Part shown: piece after piece, positions 31,079-43,192 of the stretch
How positions within the stretch are numbered: the stretch's first letter is position 1
Layout of the letters: each line of letters begins with the position of its first letter
Assembly: GCA_001797315.1 (NCBI GenBank)
Contig: MGPC01000035.1
Span: forward strand, 1-64,000
Source of the DNA: Curvibacter sp. GWA2_64_110
GTDB taxonomy: Bacteria; Pseudomonadota; Gammaproteobacteria; Burkholderiales; Burkholderiaceae_C
Direction: 5' to 3'
DNA: 64,000 nt
The notes under the pieces: model-generated
What the model saw: only the letters and a program-made list of their open reading frames with translations
What the model was told of the DNA's origin: nothing
Databases searched by the model: none
Made by a program: the position numbers and the translations under genes

Positions 31079-31087
31079 GGCCGCTGC

Positions 31088-32437
31088 CTAGCGTTTGTGG
31101 CGCGCCATCCACTCCTCAAGGTAGTGGATGTTGGTCCCGCCAGCCATGAACTTGGCATCGGCCATCAGCTCACGGTGCAGCGGAATATTGGTGTTGATGC
31201 CCTCGACCAGGGTCTCACCCAGCGCTGTGCTCATGCGCGCCATGGCCTGCTGACGCGTATCGCCATGGACGATGATCTTGCCGACCATCGAATCGTAGTT
31301 CGGCGGCACGAAGTAGTTGGTATAGACATGCGAGTCCACCCGCACGCCCGGCCCGCCGGGTGCATGCCACATGGTGACGCGACCCGGTGACGGTGTGAAT
31401 TTGTAGGGATCTTCCGCATTGATGCGGCATTCGATCGCGTGGCCACGGATCTGGATGTCGCGCTGCGTGAACGGCAGCTTCTCGCCGGCCGCCACCATGA
31501 TCTGCGTCTTCACGATGTCCACGCCGGTGATCATTTCGGTCACCGGATGCTCCACCTGCACACGCGTGTTCATTTCGATGAAATAGAACTCGCCGTCTTC
31601 ATACAGGAACTCGAAGGTACCGGCACCGCGGTAGCCAATCTTCTTGCAGGCCGCCACACAGCGCTCGCCGACCTTGTCGATCAGCTTGCGCGGGATGCCC
31701 GGCGCCGGCGCTTCCTCGATGATCTTCTGGTGGCGCCGCTGCATGGAGCAATCGCGCTCGCCCAGGTAGACGGCATTGCGATGCTTGTCAGCCAGCACCT
31801 GGATCTCGATATGGCGCGGATTCTGCAGGAATTTCTCCATGTAGACCGCCGGGTTGTTGAAGGCGGCACCGGCCTCGGCCTTGGTCATCTGTACCGCATT
31901 GATCAGCGCCGCTTCGGTGTGCACCACGCGCATGCCGCGCCCGCCGCCGCCGCCGGCCGCCTTGATGATCACCGGGTAGCCGATGGCCTTGGCGATGCGA
32001 CGGATCTGCACCGGATCGTCCGGCAGTTCGCCCTCCGAGCCGGGTACGCAGGGCACGCCGGCCTTGATCATGGCCTGCTTGGCCGATACCTTGTCGCCCA
32101 TGATGCGAATGGACTCGGGTGTCGGACCGATGAACTGGAACCCGCTTTGCTCGACACGCTCGGCAAAGTCGGCGTTCTCGCTCAGAAAGCCATAGCCGGG
32201 GTGAATGGCCTCGGCATCGGTCACTTCCGCCGCCGAAATGATGGCCGGCATATTGAGATAGCTCTGCCCGGACGGTGCCGGACCGATGCACACCGCCTCT
32301 TCCGCCAGCTTGACGTACTTGGCTTCGCGATCGGCTTCGGAATAGACCATCACGGCCTTGATGCCCAGTTCGCGGCAAGCACGCTGAATCCGCAGGGCGA
32401 TTTCTCCCCTGTTGGCAACCAGAATCTTTTTGAACAT
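31088..32437 (-). CDS. accC: Acetyl-CoA carboxylase, biotin carboxylase subunit
   Basis: [46 protein letters not shown]. Confidence 0.97.
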   Translation of the reverse strand: MFKKILVANRGEIALRIQRACRELGIKAVMVYSEADREAKYVKLAEEAVCIGPAPSGQSYLNMPAIISAAEVTDAEAIHPGYGFLSENADFAERVEQSGFQFIGPTPESIRIMGDKVSAKQAMIKAGVPCVPGSEGELPDDPVQIRRIAKAIGYPVIIKAAGGGGGRGMRVVHTEAALINAVQMTKAEAGAAFNNPAVYMEKFLQNPRHIEIQVLADKHRNAVYLGERDCSMQRRHQKIIEEAPAPGIPRKLIDKVGERCVAACKKIGYRGAGTFEFLYEDGEFYFIEMNTRVQVEHPVTEMITGVDIVKTQIMVAAGEKLPFTQRDIQIRGHAIECRINAEDPYKFTPSPGRVTMWHAPGGPGVRVDSHVYTNYFVPPNYDSMVGKIIVHGDTRQQAMARMSTALGETLVEGINTNIPLHRELMADAKFMAGGTNIHYLEEWMARHKR

Positions 32438-32450
32438 GAGACGAGTTGCC

Positions 32451-32915
32451 TTATTCGATGACGAACAGGGGCTGGCCGTATTCCACGGCCTGGCCGTTCT
32501 CGCCCAGGATCTGCGTCACGGTACCGGCCTTGTCGGCTTCGATCTCGTTGAGGATCTTCATCGCCTCGATGATGCACAGGGTGTCGCCTTCCTTGACCAC
32601 CGAACCCAGTTCGACAAACGCCTTGGCGCCGGGCGAGGCCGAGCGGTAGAACGTGCCAACCATGGGCGACTTGACGGTATGACCGGTGACGACCGGCGCA
32701 GCCGGGGCCGCAGCAGGCACCGGGGCCGCAGCAGGTGCGGCAGCGACGGCGGCCGGCGCAGCCGCCATGGGCACCGCAGGCAGCGAATAGCCCTGAACCA
32801 TGGCACCGCCGCCTTTGACGATACGCACCTTGCCTTCGGCTTCGGTGATTTCGAGTTCCGACACATTGGAATCGGACACCAGGTCAATCAGGGTCTTGAG
32901 TTTTCGCAAATCCAT
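32451..32915 (-). CDS. accB: Biotin carboxyl carrier protein
   Basis: [18 protein letters not shown] biotinylation motif. Confidence 0.96.
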   Translation of the reverse strand: MDLRKLKTLIDLVSDSNVSELEITEAEGKVRIVKGGGAMVQGYSLPAVPMAAAPAAVAAAPAAAPVPAAAPAAPVVTGHTVKSPMVGTFYRSASPGAKAFVELGSVVKEGDTLCIIEAMKILNEIEADKAGTVTQILGENGQAVEYGQPLFVIE

Positions 32916-33052
32916 GGGATCTCCAACGTTTTTCCTAAAGATTGCTTCAATTTACTTTGAACTGAAGCGATTTCCACCCAAATTTCGGGAATTCCAAAAA
33001 ACAAAAGGGCAGACATTTGCCGGCCGCCATCATAAAGGATGTGTTGCAAGCC

Positions 33053-33598
33053 CTACTTTAACTCACGCCAGAGCGCCAAATCGGACGGGGAGACCTTGCC
33101 AATTTTACGATTCCGGATCACGCCGTCAGCGCCCAGCACCACAGAAAAAGGCAGGCCGCCACTGACGTTGCCCAGTGATTTGCTTAAGGAAACGCCTTCC
33201 ATGCCAGCCAAAGCGACCGGGAAAGCCAGCGGTTGTTTAACCAGAAAATCACGCACCGGAGCAGTTTTATCCACCGCCAAACCAAAAACTTGCCAACCTT
33301 TAGCAGCATTTTCCTTATAAAAGGCATCCAATAAAGGTAATTCCTCGATGCAGGGCGGGCACCAGGTGGCCCAGAAATTGATCAGCAAGGGCCGCCCTCG
33401 CAGGCTTTCCATTGCCAGTGTCGCCCCCGTCGGCGTCTCGAAGGACAGCGACCACAAAGCCAGCGCCGCTTGGTCGTCGACTGGTTTGGGGGAAAACTTC
33501 CGCCAGGCCCAGCCCGCTCCCCCCAGACCCGCCACAGCGGCGACCGCCGCATACAACCAGTGCCGCCGGGAAGGTTTCAACTCATTTTCAAAACTCAC
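33053..33598 (-). CDS. TlpA-family thioredoxin-like protein
   Basis: LINFWATWCPPCIEELPLL. Confidence 0.9.
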   Translation of the reverse strand: MSFENELKPSRRHWLYAAVAAVAGLGGAGWAWRKFSPKPVDDQAALALWSLSFETPTGATLAMESLRGRPLLINFWATWCPPCIEELPLLDAFYKENAAKGWQVFGLAVDKTAPVRDFLVKQPLAFPVALAGMEGVSLSKSLGNVSGGLPFSVVLGADGVIRNRKIGKVSPSDLALWRELK

Positions 33599-33607
33599 AA
33601 AACATCC

Positions 33608-34198
33608 TCAAGTGGACTCAATGTCTGCCAACAATCGGCGAACAGCCGTTAAATCTCCACGCGGCACCCGACCTTTCGTGTCCCGCAGCAAAGCGCCACG
33701 CATGTCGTCGAGGTCATGGAGCATCAAATGGACACCGACTGTCTCGCCGAGTTCCGGACAGCGGGCATGAAAACTCAGGACCTCCACCGGCTCATGGTGA
33801 AAGCCGGTCACGGTGCGCGGCTCATAGGACACCCCCTGATCGATCAAGGCGATTTCGGCCGATTTTTCATCATCGCAAAACAGCTGCAGGTAAATATCCG
33901 ACAAACGGGTCGCCGTGCCGTGCCAGACCGCCCCGCCCAGGTAGGGCCGGAACAGGGTCAGCCGCTCCATCCATTGCAGAGCCAGGCGCCGCAGCGCCTG
34001 CAGTTCAGCCGGCTGGGTGTCGGCGCAGAACACCGCGATGTACTCACGCACCGCATCCTCCACCTCGTCATTGCCAGGCAACGGCGTGCGTGACGGCAAG
34101 CCAAGCTGGCGCACAGCGCGACGCTTGGCCAGGCCATACTCCAGCCCCTCGTCTACCACCATCTGCGCCGCCGCGGCGGCAATTTCCTGTTTGCTCAT
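33608..34198 (-). CDS. Conserved hypothetical protein
   Basis: ORF MSKQEIAAAAAQMVVDEGLEYGLAKRRAVRQLGL..., between tlpA-like and mpl. Confidence 0.7.
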   Translation of the reverse strand: MSKQEIAAAAAQMVVDEGLEYGLAKRRAVRQLGLPSRTPLPGNDEVEDAVREYIAVFCADTQPAELQALRRLALQWMERLTLFRPYLGGAVWHGTATRLSDIYLQLFCDDEKSAEIALIDQGVSYEPRTVTGFHHEPVEVLSFHARCPELGETVGVHLMLHDLDDMRGALLRDTKGRVPRGDLTAVRRLLADIEST

Positions 34199-34275
34199 GC
34201 CGGGGGTATTGTGCACCTGCGCTTGATACCCAGGCGGTCGCAAGGACACCTGCCACCTCCCCCTAGAATCGGGCC

Positions 34276-35685
34276 ATGCATATTCACATCCTCGGCATCT
34301 GCGGCACCTTCATGGGTGGACTGGCTGCCCTCGCCCGCGAAGCGGGCCACAAGGTCACCGGCTGCGATGCCGGCGTCTACCCGCCGATGAGCGACCAGCT
34401 GCGCGCGCTCGGCATTGAGCTGATCGAGGGCTTCGGCGCCGAGCAGTTGGCACTGCGCCCGGACATGTTCGTGATCGGCAACGTGGTCAGCCGAGCCCGC
34501 CTGGCCGACGGCAGCCCCAAATTCCCCCTGATGGAGGCCATCATGGAAGCCGGGCTGCCCTATACCAGCGGCCCTCAATGGCTGGCCGAGCATGTGCTGC
34601 AGGGCCGCCATGTGCTGGCAGTAGCCGGCACCCACGGCAAGACCACCACCACCTCGATGCTGACCTGGATCCTGGAGGCTGCCGGCCTGCAGCCGGGCTT
34701 TCTGGTCGGTGGCGTACCCATGAACTTCGGCGTGTCAGCCCGGCTTGGCGCGCCAGTTCGCCCCCACGCCAAGACCCCGGCGGATCAGCGTCCGCTGTTC
34801 GTGATCGAGGCCGACGAATACGACACGGCCTTTTTCGACAAGCGCAGCAAGTTCGTGCACTACCGGCCACGCACGGCCGTGCTCAACAACCTGGAGTTCG
34901 ACCACGCCGACATCTTCGACGACCTGGCCGCCATCGAACGCCAGTTCCACCATCTGGTGCGCACCGTGCCCGCCTCAGGACGCGTCGTGGTCAACGGCCT
35001 GGAAGAGAGCCTGGCACGCGTGCTGCACGCCGGCTGCTGGAGTGAGGTACGCAGCTTCGGCGCAGCGGTGAGCGATTTCTCGGCCCACGGCGAACCACAC
35101 CGCTTTGACGTGCTACGCCAAGGCCAGCCTGTTGCCAAGCTTGAGTGGACACTCACTGGCATTCACAACCAACTCAATGCGCTGGCGGCCATCGCGGCAG
35201 CCGAGCATGTGGGCGTGGCACCTGAGGTGGCTGCACGCGCCCTGGGTGAGTTCCAGAACGTCAAGCGCCGCATGGAAGTGCGCGGCAGCGTCCACGGCAT
35301 CACGGTCTACGATGACTTCGCCCACCACCCGACGGCCATCCGCACCACACTCGACGGCCTGCGCCGCAAGGTCGGGCCGGATCACCGCATCCTGGCGGTA
35401 TTCGAGCCGCGCTCCAACACCATGAAGCTGGGCACCATGAAGGCACAGTTGCCCTGGAGCCTGGAGGATGCCGACCTGGCTTTTTGCCATGCTGGCGGCC
35501 TGGGCTGGGATGCGCGCGAGTCCCTGGCCCCCATGGGCGCACGGGTGCAAGTGGCGAACACGATAGACGAACTGGTTCGCCAGGTGGTCGCCAGTGCGGA
35601 AGCGGGCGATCACATCCTGTGCATGAGCAACGGCGGTTTCGGCGGCATTCACCTCAAGCTGCTGCAAGCGCTACAAGAAAAGTAG
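34276..35685 (+). CDS. mpl: UDP-N-acetylmuramate:L-alanyl-gamma-D-glutamyl-meso-diaminopimelate ligase
   Basis: [51 protein letters not shown]. Confidence 0.95.
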   Translation: MHIHILGICGTFMGGLAALAREAGHKVTGCDAGVYPPMSDQLRALGIELIEGFGAEQLALRPDMFVIGNVVSRARLADGSPKFPLMEAIMEAGLPYTSGPQWLAEHVLQGRHVLAVAGTHGKTTTTSMLTWILEAAGLQPGFLVGGVPMNFGVSARLGAPVRPHAKTPADQRPLFVIEADEYDTAFFDKRSKFVHYRPRTAVLNNLEFDHADIFDDLAAIERQFHHLVRTVPASGRVVVNGLEESLARVLHAGCWSEVRSFGAAVSDFSAHGEPHRFDVLRQGQPVAKLEWTLTGIHNQLNALAAIAAAEHVGVAPEVAARALGEFQNVKRRMEVRGSVHGITVYDDFAHHPTAIRTTLDGLRRKVGPDHRILAVFEPRSNTMKLGTMKAQLPWSLEDADLAFCHAGGLGWDARESLAPMGARVQVANTIDELVRQVVASAEAGDHILCMSNGGFGGIHLKLLQALQEK

Positions 35686-35820
35686 TTCCCGTCGCACACA
35701 GGAGAGGGGCAACAGATTGGCCGGCTTGAACCTGTCCCTGCCGGCCACCCTGCGGCACTGGCGCGGATATGCCGATAAGATGACATCGAACCGTTTTTTG
35801 TTTGTCTTCGGGGACATGCC

Positions 35821-36288
35821 ATGACTTCCGACAAACCACTGAAAAGCAGCACCACCCAGATAAAGAGTACGCCGTTCGCCCCGCACGGGCAGGTTGATAT
35901 CTGGATGGAGGGCAACCTGCACCATTACGAATCCACCGGCCCTTTCAACAAGGAGCTGGTGGACTGCCTGGCGGTCGCCCAGTCGAATTTCCTGCAAGCA
36001 CTGAAGCTGGACGGCCCCTGGGTCAGCATCTGCACCATCAAGAAAAGCGCCTTGATCACCCCGGACGGCCTGCAGCGGTATGCCGATCTGATCCGCAAGA
36101 CGCCGCCGGAACTCACTCCGGTGGCCACGGCGTATGTCATTGCCCCCGAAGTCGAGGGGGGCCAGTTCATGACCCCCCACTTTGTCAAGATCTTTGCCGA
36201 CGCCGACCGGCCGTTCCAGACCTTTGAAACCATGGCCGAAGCCCAGAGCTGGGCCCGGGCCCTGATCGACAGGGCCGGCGCGCCTTAG
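35821..36288 (+). CDS. Hypothetical protein
   Basis: 155-aa ORF with own start after mpl, convergent with DAHP synthase. Confidence 0.7.
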   Translation: MTSDKPLKSSTTQIKSTPFAPHGQVDIWMEGNLHHYESTGPFNKELVDCLAVAQSNFLQALKLDGPWVSICTIKKSALITPDGLQRYADLIRKTPPELTPVATAYVIAPEVEGGQFMTPHFVKIFADADRPFQTFETMAEAQSWARALIDRAGAP

Positions 36289-37412
36289 CGCTCCCGGCGC
36301 GCCTTGACCGCGCCGGACAGGATTTCCAGCACTTCCAGCGAGTCGTCCCAGCCCAGACAGGCATCGGTGATGCTTTTGCCGTATTCCAGATTGCAGGCAT
36401 CGTCCTTGCCCGGCGTGAACTTCTGCGCGCCGGCATGCAGGTGGCTCTCCACCATCACGCCGAAGATATGGCGCGAACCGCCTGCCATCTGGGCCGCAAT
36501 GTCGCGCGCCACATCGAGCTGCTTCTCATGCTGCTTGCTGCTGTTGGCATGGCTGCAGTCCACCATCAGGGTGGCCGGCAATTTGGATGCGGCCAGCTCC
36601 TTGCACGCGGCCTCGACACTGGCAGCGTCGTAGTTCGGCGCCTTGCCGCCACGCAGGATGACGTGGCAGTCCTTGTTGCCGTTGGTCTGCACGATGGCGA
36701 CCTTGCCGTTCTTGTGCACCGACAGGAAGTGGTGGCCGCGCGCGGCCGCCTGGATGGCGTCGGTGGCAATCCGGATGTTGCCGTCGGTGCCGTTCTTGAA
36801 GCCGATCGGGGCCGACAGGCCGGAGGCCAGTTCGCGGTGCACCTGGCTCTCGGTGGTGCGCGCGCCGATGGCGCCCCAGGAGATCAGGTCGCCGATGTAC
36901 TGCGGCGAGATCACGTCGAGGAACTCGCTGCCGGCCGGCAGGCCCAGGCGATTGATCTCGATCAGCAGCTGGCGCGCAATGCGCAGGCCCTCGTCAATGC
37001 GGTAGCTCTCATCCAGGTAGGGGTCGTTGATCAGGCCCTTCCAGCCCACCGTGGTGCGCGGCTTCTCGAAGTAGACGCGCATCACGATCTCCAGCGTGTC
37101 CTTGTATTTTTCGCGCTGCGCCTTCAGGCGGCGGGCATATTCGAGCGCGGCGGCCGGGTCGTGGATGGAGCACGGGCCGATGACCACCAGCAGGCGGTCG
37201 TCCTTGCCGGCCATGATGTTGTGGATGCTGTGGCGGGTGTGGGAGATCAGGCTCTCCACGGGCGTTCCCTCGATGGGGAAAAAGCGGATCAGATGTTCGG
37301 GCGGAGGCAACACAGTGATGTCCTTGATACGTTCGTCGTCGGTGCGGCTGGTCTTGTCACCGGGATGCGCATACCAGGCATCGGTACTGGTGGGTTGTGC
37401 TTTGGCAGTCAT
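36285..37412 (-). CDS. aroG: 3-deoxy-7-phosphoheptulonate synthase, class I (AroG/AroF type)
   Basis: VVIGPCSIHDPAAALEYARRL, YFEKPRTTVGWKGLINDP, MVDCSHANSSK. Confidence 0.95.
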   Translation of the reverse strand: MTAKAQPTSTDAWYAHPGDKTSRTDDERIKDITVLPPPEHLIRFFPIEGTPVESLISHTRHSIHNIMAGKDDRLLVVIGPCSIHDPAAALEYARRLKAQREKYKDTLEIVMRVYFEKPRTTVGWKGLINDPYLDESYRIDEGLRIARQLLIEINRLGLPAGSEFLDVISPQYIGDLISWGAIGARTTESQVHRELASGLSAPIGFKNGTDGNIRIATDAIQAAARGHHFLSVHKNGKVAIVQTNGNKDCHVILRGGKAPNYDAASVEAACKELAASKLPATLMVDCSHANSSKQHEKQLDVARDIAAQMAGGSRHIFGVMVESHLHAGAQKFTPGKDDACNLEYGKSITDACLGWDDSLEVLEILSGAVKARRER

Positions 37413-37453
37413 CGTGTCGCTCCTTGTGCTCGGGATTTGCTGTGTGATCCGGT

Positions 37454-37485
37454 CAAAAAAAAACCGCCGGACTGGCCGGCGGTTT
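37454..37485 (-). terminator. Rho-independent terminator/attenuator between leader peptide and DAHP synthase
   Basis: On minus strand AAACCGCCGG ccagt CCGGCGGTTT TTTTTT. Confidence 0.88.
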
Positions 37486-37517
37486 GGTGGAATTCGGTAC
37501 GTTTCTTGTGGGTACGT

Positions 37518-37589
37518 TCAGAACTCTCTTCCGCCGACGGCGCTTGAGAACCAAAAATAGCCAAAAAAGTAGGAACGGGTCGAAACCAT
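37518..37589 (-). CDS. Aromatic leader peptide (MVSTRSYFFGYFWFSSAVGGREF)
   Basis: 23-codon ORF containing Y-F-F-G-Y-F-W-F, immediately before a terminator and the DAHP synthase. Confidence 0.75.
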   Translation of the reverse strand: MVSTRSYFFGYFWFSSAVGGREF

Positions 37590-37645
37590 GGCTGCAATAT
37601 AGCACAGGTCCAGGCCAGTGGATCCGCCGCACATCACGCAACACG

Positions 37646-37766
37646 GACGCATGAAACGATCTAAGCGGGAAACGCCGTGGAACCGGCTAGGCCGGGCCAC
37701 TGGCGTTGCACCCTGCAAGGGGCGTGGCGAAATGACACGCAGTGCATGGAGCCTGGGGGTGTTTCA
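37646..37766 (-). repeat. Structured ~121-nt dispersed repeat, copy 2
   Basis: Reverse complement aligns with 10449..10568; starts 2 nt after tldD stop codon. Confidence 0.85.
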
Positions 37767-37768
37767 CC

Positions 37769-39229
<1,461 letters not shown>

Positions 39230-39273
39230 GGTTTCATTTTAGGCCGCGGCGATCCCCCGCCGCGACGTGGGGG

Positions 39274-40167
39274 CTAGCGGCGGTGGTCTTCGAGCCACTG
39301 CAGCACGGCGGCATCATCCAGTTCGGCCAGGCCGGCGGCGCTGGCATGGGCAAACACGGCCGCCGCCGCCGCACCCAAGGGCCCGTCAAAACCGGCTGCA
39401 GCCGCCGCCTGCACGGCCAGCCGCGTGTCCTTCTCCAGCAGCGTCATGTGGGCACGCGGCGCATAGTCGCCGGCAATGGCGCGGCGCATGCGGTCGGCGC
39501 CGATCCAGCTCTGGCCGCTGGACTGCTCGATCACATCGAGCGTGCGTTCGGCGTCCAGGCCCATGGCGCGCGCCATGGCCAGCACCTCGGCCGCCCCCAC
39601 CAGGTTGATGCCGGCGAGCAGGTTGTTGACCAGCTTGGTGCGTGCGCCGTCGCCCACGCGCCCGCTGATGCGAAACACCCGGGACGACAGGGCCGTGAGC
39701 AAGGGCGCAAAGCGCTGGTACACGTCCTCGGCGCCGGCCACCATCAGGCTCATGCTGCCGTCGCGCGCCCGGGCCGGGCCGCCCGACATCGGCGCATCGA
39801 GCACCGCCAGGCCGCGCTCGGCCAGCCGTTGCGCCAGCGACTCGGTGTCTTCGGGCGCGATGGTCGGGCACAGCAGCACCAGTTGACCGGGCTGCATCAC
39901 GGCGGCGGCCCCGTCCGGGCCGAATAGCACCTGCTCGCATTCGGCGGCATCGACCACGCAGACAATGACCGCTACAGAATTGATAGCTGCCTGCGAAGCA
40001 CTATCGCAGCCCAGAGCCCCCAATGACTCCAGATCGCGAACCCGCCGCGGCACCACGTCGCACACATGCACTGGCCAGCCGCGCGCCAGCAGATTGGTCG
40101 CCATGGCGCCGCCCATGTTGCCGACGCCGATCACGGCAACCGGAAATTTTTCCGGCGACGCCGTCAT
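39274..40167 (-). CDS. NAD(P)-dependent oxidoreductase, 3-hydroxyisobutyrate dehydrogenase family
   Basis: VAVIGVGNMGGAMATNLLARGWPVHVCD; LDAPMSGGPARARDGSMSLMVAG; start ATG overlaps rodA stop. Confidence 0.92.
   Translation of the reverse strand: MTASPEKFPVAVIGVGNMGGAMATNLLARGWPVHVCDVVPRRVRDLESLGALGCDSASQAAINSVAVIVCVVDAAECEQVLFGPDGAAAVMQPGQLVLLCPTIAPEDTESLAQRLAERGLAVLDAPMSGGPARARDGSMSLMVAGAEDVYQRFAPLLTALSSRVFRISGRVGDGARTKLVNNLLAGINLVGAAEVLAMARAMGLDAERTLDVIEQSSGQSWIGADRMRRAIAGDYAPRAHMTLLEKDTRLAVQAAAAAGFDGPLGAAAAAVFAHASAAGLAELDDAAVLQWLEDHRR
39971..40012 (+). repeat. Copy of the ~40-nt repeat, inside oxidoreductase CDS
   Basis: gctacagaattgatagctgcctgcgaagcactatcgcagccc. Confidence 0.65.
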
Positions 40168-41318
40168 GACTGGACCAGGCGCTTGGATTTGGCGATCGAC
40201 ATCAGGATGCCCAGGCCCAGGCCCAGGGTCACCATGGCGGTGCCGCCGTAGCTGATGAAGGGCAGCGGCACGCCCACCACCGGCAGGATGCCGCTGACCA
40301 TGCCCATGTTGACGAAAGCATAGGTGAAGAAGATGAGCGTGATGCTGCCGGCCAGCAGGCGCGCGAACAGCGTCGGCGCCTCCAGCGCAATGGCCAGGCC
40401 GCGCAGAACCAGGAAGATGAAGCCGCCGATCAGCAGCAGGTTGCCGAGCAGGCCGAATTCCTCGGAGAAGGCGGCGAAGATGAAGTCGGTGGTGCGCTCG
40501 GGAATGAACTCCAGGTGGGTCTGCGTGCCCTGCATAAAACCCTTGCCGAGCACGCCGCCCGAGCCGATGGCGATCATGCCCTGGATGATGTGGAAGCCCT
40601 TGCCCAGCGGGTCGCGCGAGGGATCGAGCAGGGTACAGATGCGCTGCTGCTGGTAGTCGTGCAGCACCGGCCAGCGCACGCCGTCGGCGCACAGCCTCGG
40701 TTCGAAGAAGATCACCAGGACAATCCCCACCACACCCAGCAGCACCGGCGGAATGATGAGTTTCCAGCTCAGGCCGGCAAAGAAGATCACCGACAGGCCG
40801 GCGGCCAGCACCAGGATGGCCGTACCCAGGTCGGGCTGCTTGACGATCAGCCCCACCGGCACCGCCAGCAGTGCGCCGGCCACCAGGAAGTCCAGCGGAC
40901 GCAACTGGCCCTCGCGTTTCTGGAACCACCAGGCCAGCATCAGCGGCATGGCGATCTTGAGGATTTCGCTGGGCTGGATGATGACGCCCACATTGACCCA
41001 GCGCTTGGCGCCTTTTTTGGTGATGCCGAACACCGCCACCGCGATCAGCAGGGTCACGCCCAGCACATACAGCGGCACGGCAAACGCCATGAGCCGCTGC
41101 GGCGGGATCTGCGCCACCACGAACATGATGAACCCGGCGATCAGCATGTTGCGGCTGTGGTCCAGAAAGCGCGTGCCGTGGTCGTAGCCCGAAGAGAACA
41201 TGGTCAGCAGGCCCGCACAGGCCAGCAGGAACACGGCAAACGCCAGCGGACCGTCGAAGCCTCGGAACAGAGGCATCATCCGCTGCGGCAGGGAAGGTCT
41301 TTCAAATACGACGGCCAT
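40164..41318 (-). CDS. rodA: Rod shape-determining protein RodA
   Basis: SEDS family: GITKKGAKRWVNVGVIIQPSEILKIAMPLMLAWWF; EFIPERTTDFIFAAFSEEFGLLG. Confidence 0.95.
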   Translation of the reverse strand: MAVVFERPSLPQRMMPLFRGFDGPLAFAVFLLACAGLLTMFSSGYDHGTRFLDHSRNMLIAGFIMFVVAQIPPQRLMAFAVPLYVLGVTLLIAVAVFGITKKGAKRWVNVGVIIQPSEILKIAMPLMLAWWFQKREGQLRPLDFLVAGALLAVPVGLIVKQPDLGTAILVLAAGLSVIFFAGLSWKLIIPPVLLGVVGIVLVIFFEPRLCADGVRWPVLHDYQQQRICTLLDPSRDPLGKGFHIIQGMIAIGSGGVLGKGFMQGTQTHLEFIPERTTDFIFAAFSEEFGLLGNLLLIGGFIFLVLRGLAIALEAPTLFARLLAGSITLIFFTYAFVNMGMVSGILPVVGVPLPFISYGGTAMVTLGLGLGILMSIAKSKRLVQS

Positions 41319-41353
41319 GCGCCATTATCCTGCGACTGGCACGCCGCTGCCGG

Positions 41354-43192
41354 TCAGTCCAGCACGATTTCCACCACCGTGCAGCCCGGCGCGCTGACGA
41401 TGCCCAGCCGCGCCCCGATGGCAGCGGCGCGCTCGCGCAGCGAACTCAAGCCCCGGCGCTGCACGCGCGCCGGGTCGAAGCCGCGGCCGTTGTCGATCAC
41501 GCGCAGCTGCGCGCCGCCGCCGGGCAGGGCGCGCAGTTCGATGCGCAGCACGCTGGCCTGCGCGTGCTGCAGCACGTTGGACAACGCCTCGAACACCATG
41601 AACTGCAGCTGGCGCATGGCCTTGGCGTCGAGTCGCAGCAGCGGCGGCAGCAGGTCCACGTCCCATTGCAGCTCGATGTCGGAGGCCTTGAACCGCGGTT
41701 CCAGCCGGTAGCGCAGATTGGCCAGCAGCGCCGTGAGATCCCCCGGGGCCAGGTTCATGGCGTCGATCGAGAGCTTGAGCTGGTCGAGCGAGTCGCGCAG
41801 CGTCTGCAGCAACTGGTCGGTGCTGGCCTTGCCCGACTGCAGCTGCCGGATGGCGGCGCTGATGTGCGAGCCCACGCCGTCGTGCATGTCGCGCAGGATG
41901 CGCGTACGCTCGGCGGCGCGCTCCTGTTCGCGTGCCAGCTGTTCCAACTGGCGGTAGCTGGCCGCCAGCGCCCGCTCCTTTTCCTGCACCTTGGCTGCCA
42001 TGTTGGCCATCAGGTCGCGCGCCTGGGCGCTGGCCTCGCGAAAGCGCGTGATCACGATGTAACCGAGCGCCAGGCCGAACAGCACCGAGGAATAACGCAT
42101 CCAGGACACTTCGCCGAAGTTGTCGCCGGCACGGATCACCAGCCAGTCGCGAAAGCCCACCAGCACATTGAACACCCCGGCGGCCGCCACCAGCATCCGC
42201 TCGGTGGTCGGCCGCCGCAGCGCCGACCAGACGTAAAGCACGCCGTAGCCGATGAAGAGAAAGCTGGCAAAGCCGTACCAGACCGTCAGGTACCGGTCGG
42301 CATGCCGGCTCAAGGCCCAGTACGCCACGGGGGCCGAGGTCAGAAACAGGCTTCCCAGCGCCAGCCGCACCCAGCGCATGCTCGCATGCCGGTGCCAGCC
42401 CATCACCTGGTGGCAAAACAGCGCGGCACAACAGATCCAGCCGGCATAGGCCACGGTCTGCAGCACGCCCCACCAGGGCCAGGCCAGCGGCGGCTGGGTG
42501 ATGGCCGCATCGCTCAGGCGCAGCATCCAGCACAGCTCGGCCAGACCGGCACTGAGGTACAGCCCTTCGAGACGGCTGCCGCCGTCGCGCCCGGGTTCGG
42601 CCTGCGTCAGCCACAGCAGCAAGGCCAGCACGCCCACCACCAGACTGAAGACGGCCACGGCAATCGACCCCGTGACGCGCCAGCGGTAGTGCTGATTGAA
42701 CAGCTCGCGCACCTCATCCTCGGGACCGACCGTCACCCACGACAAGCCACCCCGGCGCCCGCCGTCGGCATGGATGATGATGCGGAACAGGTTGCTCTGG
42801 TGCAGCAGCTGGGCCGGAATCGGCACGTACTGCGGTGCCTTGGCATAGTCGGCCCCATTGGGGCTGCGCACATCGCCATAACGCGACAGCAGCATGCCGT
42901 TGAGCCAGATCTCCGCCGTGTTGCCCACGCGTGCGAAATTCACCGCATGGGGACCCGTCGGTTCGCTCGGCAACGTGAACGGGATTTCAAACACCGCCTG
43001 ACCCGGCTGCTGCTGGTGCACATGGTCCCAGTGGTAGGGCAGCGCCACCTCGCGCGGCGCACTCTCCCCCGGCAGCGTGGTGCTGACCCGGGCGGTCCGC
43101 AACTCCAGCAGCGCAGCCTGCGCAACAGGCAACAGGCAGCCCCACAGCAGCAACACCCGCAGCAGCCGGGCCAGCGCGGCCCCTTCAGGCAT
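41354..43192 (-). CDS. Sensor histidine kinase (7TMR-DISM/NarX-like)
   Basis: RTRILRDMHDGVGSHISAAIRQLQ DHp; HATPase GGGAQLRVIDNGRGFDP; start at 43192 overlaps response regulator. Confidence 0.85.
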   Translation of the reverse strand: MPEGAALARLLRVLLLWGCLLPVAQAALLELRTARVSTTLPGESAPREVALPYHWDHVHQQQPGQAVFEIPFTLPSEPTGPHAVNFARVGNTAEIWLNGMLLSRYGDVRSPNGADYAKAPQYVPIPAQLLHQSNLFRIIIHADGGRRGGLSWVTVGPEDEVRELFNQHYRWRVTGSIAVAVFSLVVGVLALLLWLTQAEPGRDGGSRLEGLYLSAGLAELCWMLRLSDAAITQPPLAWPWWGVLQTVAYAGWICCAALFCHQVMGWHRHASMRWVRLALGSLFLTSAPVAYWALSRHADRYLTVWYGFASFLFIGYGVLYVWSALRRPTTERMLVAAAGVFNVLVGFRDWLVIRAGDNFGEVSWMRYSSVLFGLALGYIVITRFREASAQARDLMANMAAKVQEKERALAASYRQLEQLAREQERAAERTRILRDMHDGVGSHISAAIRQLQSGKASTDQLLQTLRDSLDQLKLSIDAMNLAPGDLTALLANLRYRLEPRFKASDIELQWDVDLLPPLLRLDAKAMRQLQFMVFEALSNVLQHAQASVLRIELRALPGGGAQLRVIDNGRGFDPARVQRRGLSSLRERAAAIGARLGIVSAPGCTVVEIVLD

